Below, piece after piece: positions 63,785-64,000 of a stretch of DNA of 64,000 nt. Within the stretch, counting starts at the first letter, position 1; every line of letters begins with the position of its first letter. Below the pieces are notes generated by a model. It searched no databases and was not told where the DNA came from. It saw nothing but the letters and a program-made list of their open reading frames with translations. Origin of the DNA: Tsukamurella ocularis (GTDB lineage: Bacteria > Actinomycetota > Actinomycetes > Mycobacteriales > Mycobacteriaceae). A program made the translations under genes and the position numbers. Where the stretch lies: NCBI RefSeq assembly GCF_024807615.1, contig NZ_JANUCJ010000001.1:1-64000 (forward strand). Direction: 5' to 3'.

Positions 63785-64000
63785 TCAGGAATCCGCCGAT
63801 TCCTCGACCGGGGTGCCCTGATGGAACATCACCGTCCACCGGTTCTCCCGGCGTCGCCACACGGTGAGCCGGCGGGTGACGCGCTCCCCCTGCACCAGAG
63901 AGTACGTGAGCAGGTAGACGGAAGCCCCCATGGCCCGCACCTGGAACTCCGCAGCCTCCCAGCCTGATTCGTCCTGCGGCGCCGTCATCCGCGCGGCGAT
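63785..64000 (-). CDS. DUF4440-like (NTF2/SnoaL fold) protein, N-terminal part outside window
   Basis: 72 codons, open to the right edge. The piece WEAAEFQVRAMGASVYLLTYSL and WRRRENRWTVMFHQGTPV is the C-terminal half of the DUF4440 fold, in which RWTVMFHQGTP is typical. The real start is beyond 64000, so the in-window ATG at 63988 is unlikely. Function unknown. The 45-bp gap to the patatin stop shows only a short weak inverted repeat. Confidence 0.75.
   Translation of the reverse strand: MAARMTAPQDESGWEAAEFQVRAMGASVYLLTYSLVQGERVTRRLTVWRRRENRWTVMFHQGTPVEESADS

Overview
The window is 64 kb of GC-rich, densely packed chromosome from an actinobacterium of the order Mycobacteriales. Gene content and order follow the Mycobacterium tuberculosis stretch Rv3303c-Rv3366 (lpdA, a GGCT-like gene, amiA1, amiB1, punA, pmmB, upp, an Rv3311 homologue, add, deoA, cdd, sdhCDAB, dacB, a YihY-like gene, trpS, metX, DUF3017, folD, trmL). 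The islands between them, the very high GC and the absence of PE/PPE genes suggest a non-mycobacterial relative such as Tsukamurella; the genus is an inference. No rRNA, tRNA, insertion sequence, prophage or CRISPR array was seen.

Layout. 1-2.7 kb: a glycolytic cluster in which a SorC/CggR-type regulator lies between pyk (left edge, partial) and pfkA; identical palindromes sit at the same distance from both glycolytic promoters. 2.9-4.6 kb: an ECF41-type sigma factor with its NAD(P)-binding partner. 4.6-23.9 kb: lpdA, two M20 amidohydrolases, an enoyl-CoA hydratase/isomerase and a nucleoside/nucleobase salvage set (punA, pmmB, upp, add, deoA, cdd). This block is interrupted by a WXG/NlpC-P60 secretion-type cassette (14.8-16.8 kb) and by a two-component system whose response regulator has a shortened receiver domain. 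24-27.7 kb: the succinate dehydrogenase operon behind a DtxR/IdeR-like box. 27.7-35.7 kb: accessory genes, namely an SGNH hydrolase, a ribbon-helix-helix regulator with a DUF4097 protein and a DrrAB-type ABC exporter, a PadR/MFS efflux pair, and an F420-type reductase with a sucrase/ferredoxin-like protein. 35.7-42.3 kb: dacB, an amino-acid permease, a YihY-like protein, trpS and a tightly overlapping barnase-barstar-xthA set. 43.6-48.8 kb: metX behind a SAM-IV riboswitch, a Thr/Pro-rich membrane protein, DUF3017, folD, a DUF308 protein and trmL. 48.8-59.2 kb: a membrane alpha/beta hydrolase, prpR and divergent prpDBC with pyruvate carboxylase (pyc) translationally coupled to prpC. 59.3-64 kb: metE behind a cobalamin riboswitch, a DUF167 protein, a CHAP/patatin pair and a partial DUF4440 gene.

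How the parts fit. Central carbon metabolism dominates: glycolysis (pfkA, pyk), the TCA cycle (sdh) and propionate oxidation (prpDBC) joined to anaplerosis (pyc). Methionine synthesis is under two riboswitches (SAM-IV on metX, B12 on metE). Many genes appear to be leaderless, with a TANNNT -10 element placed 6-8 nt before the start codon; this repeatedly decided the choice of start.
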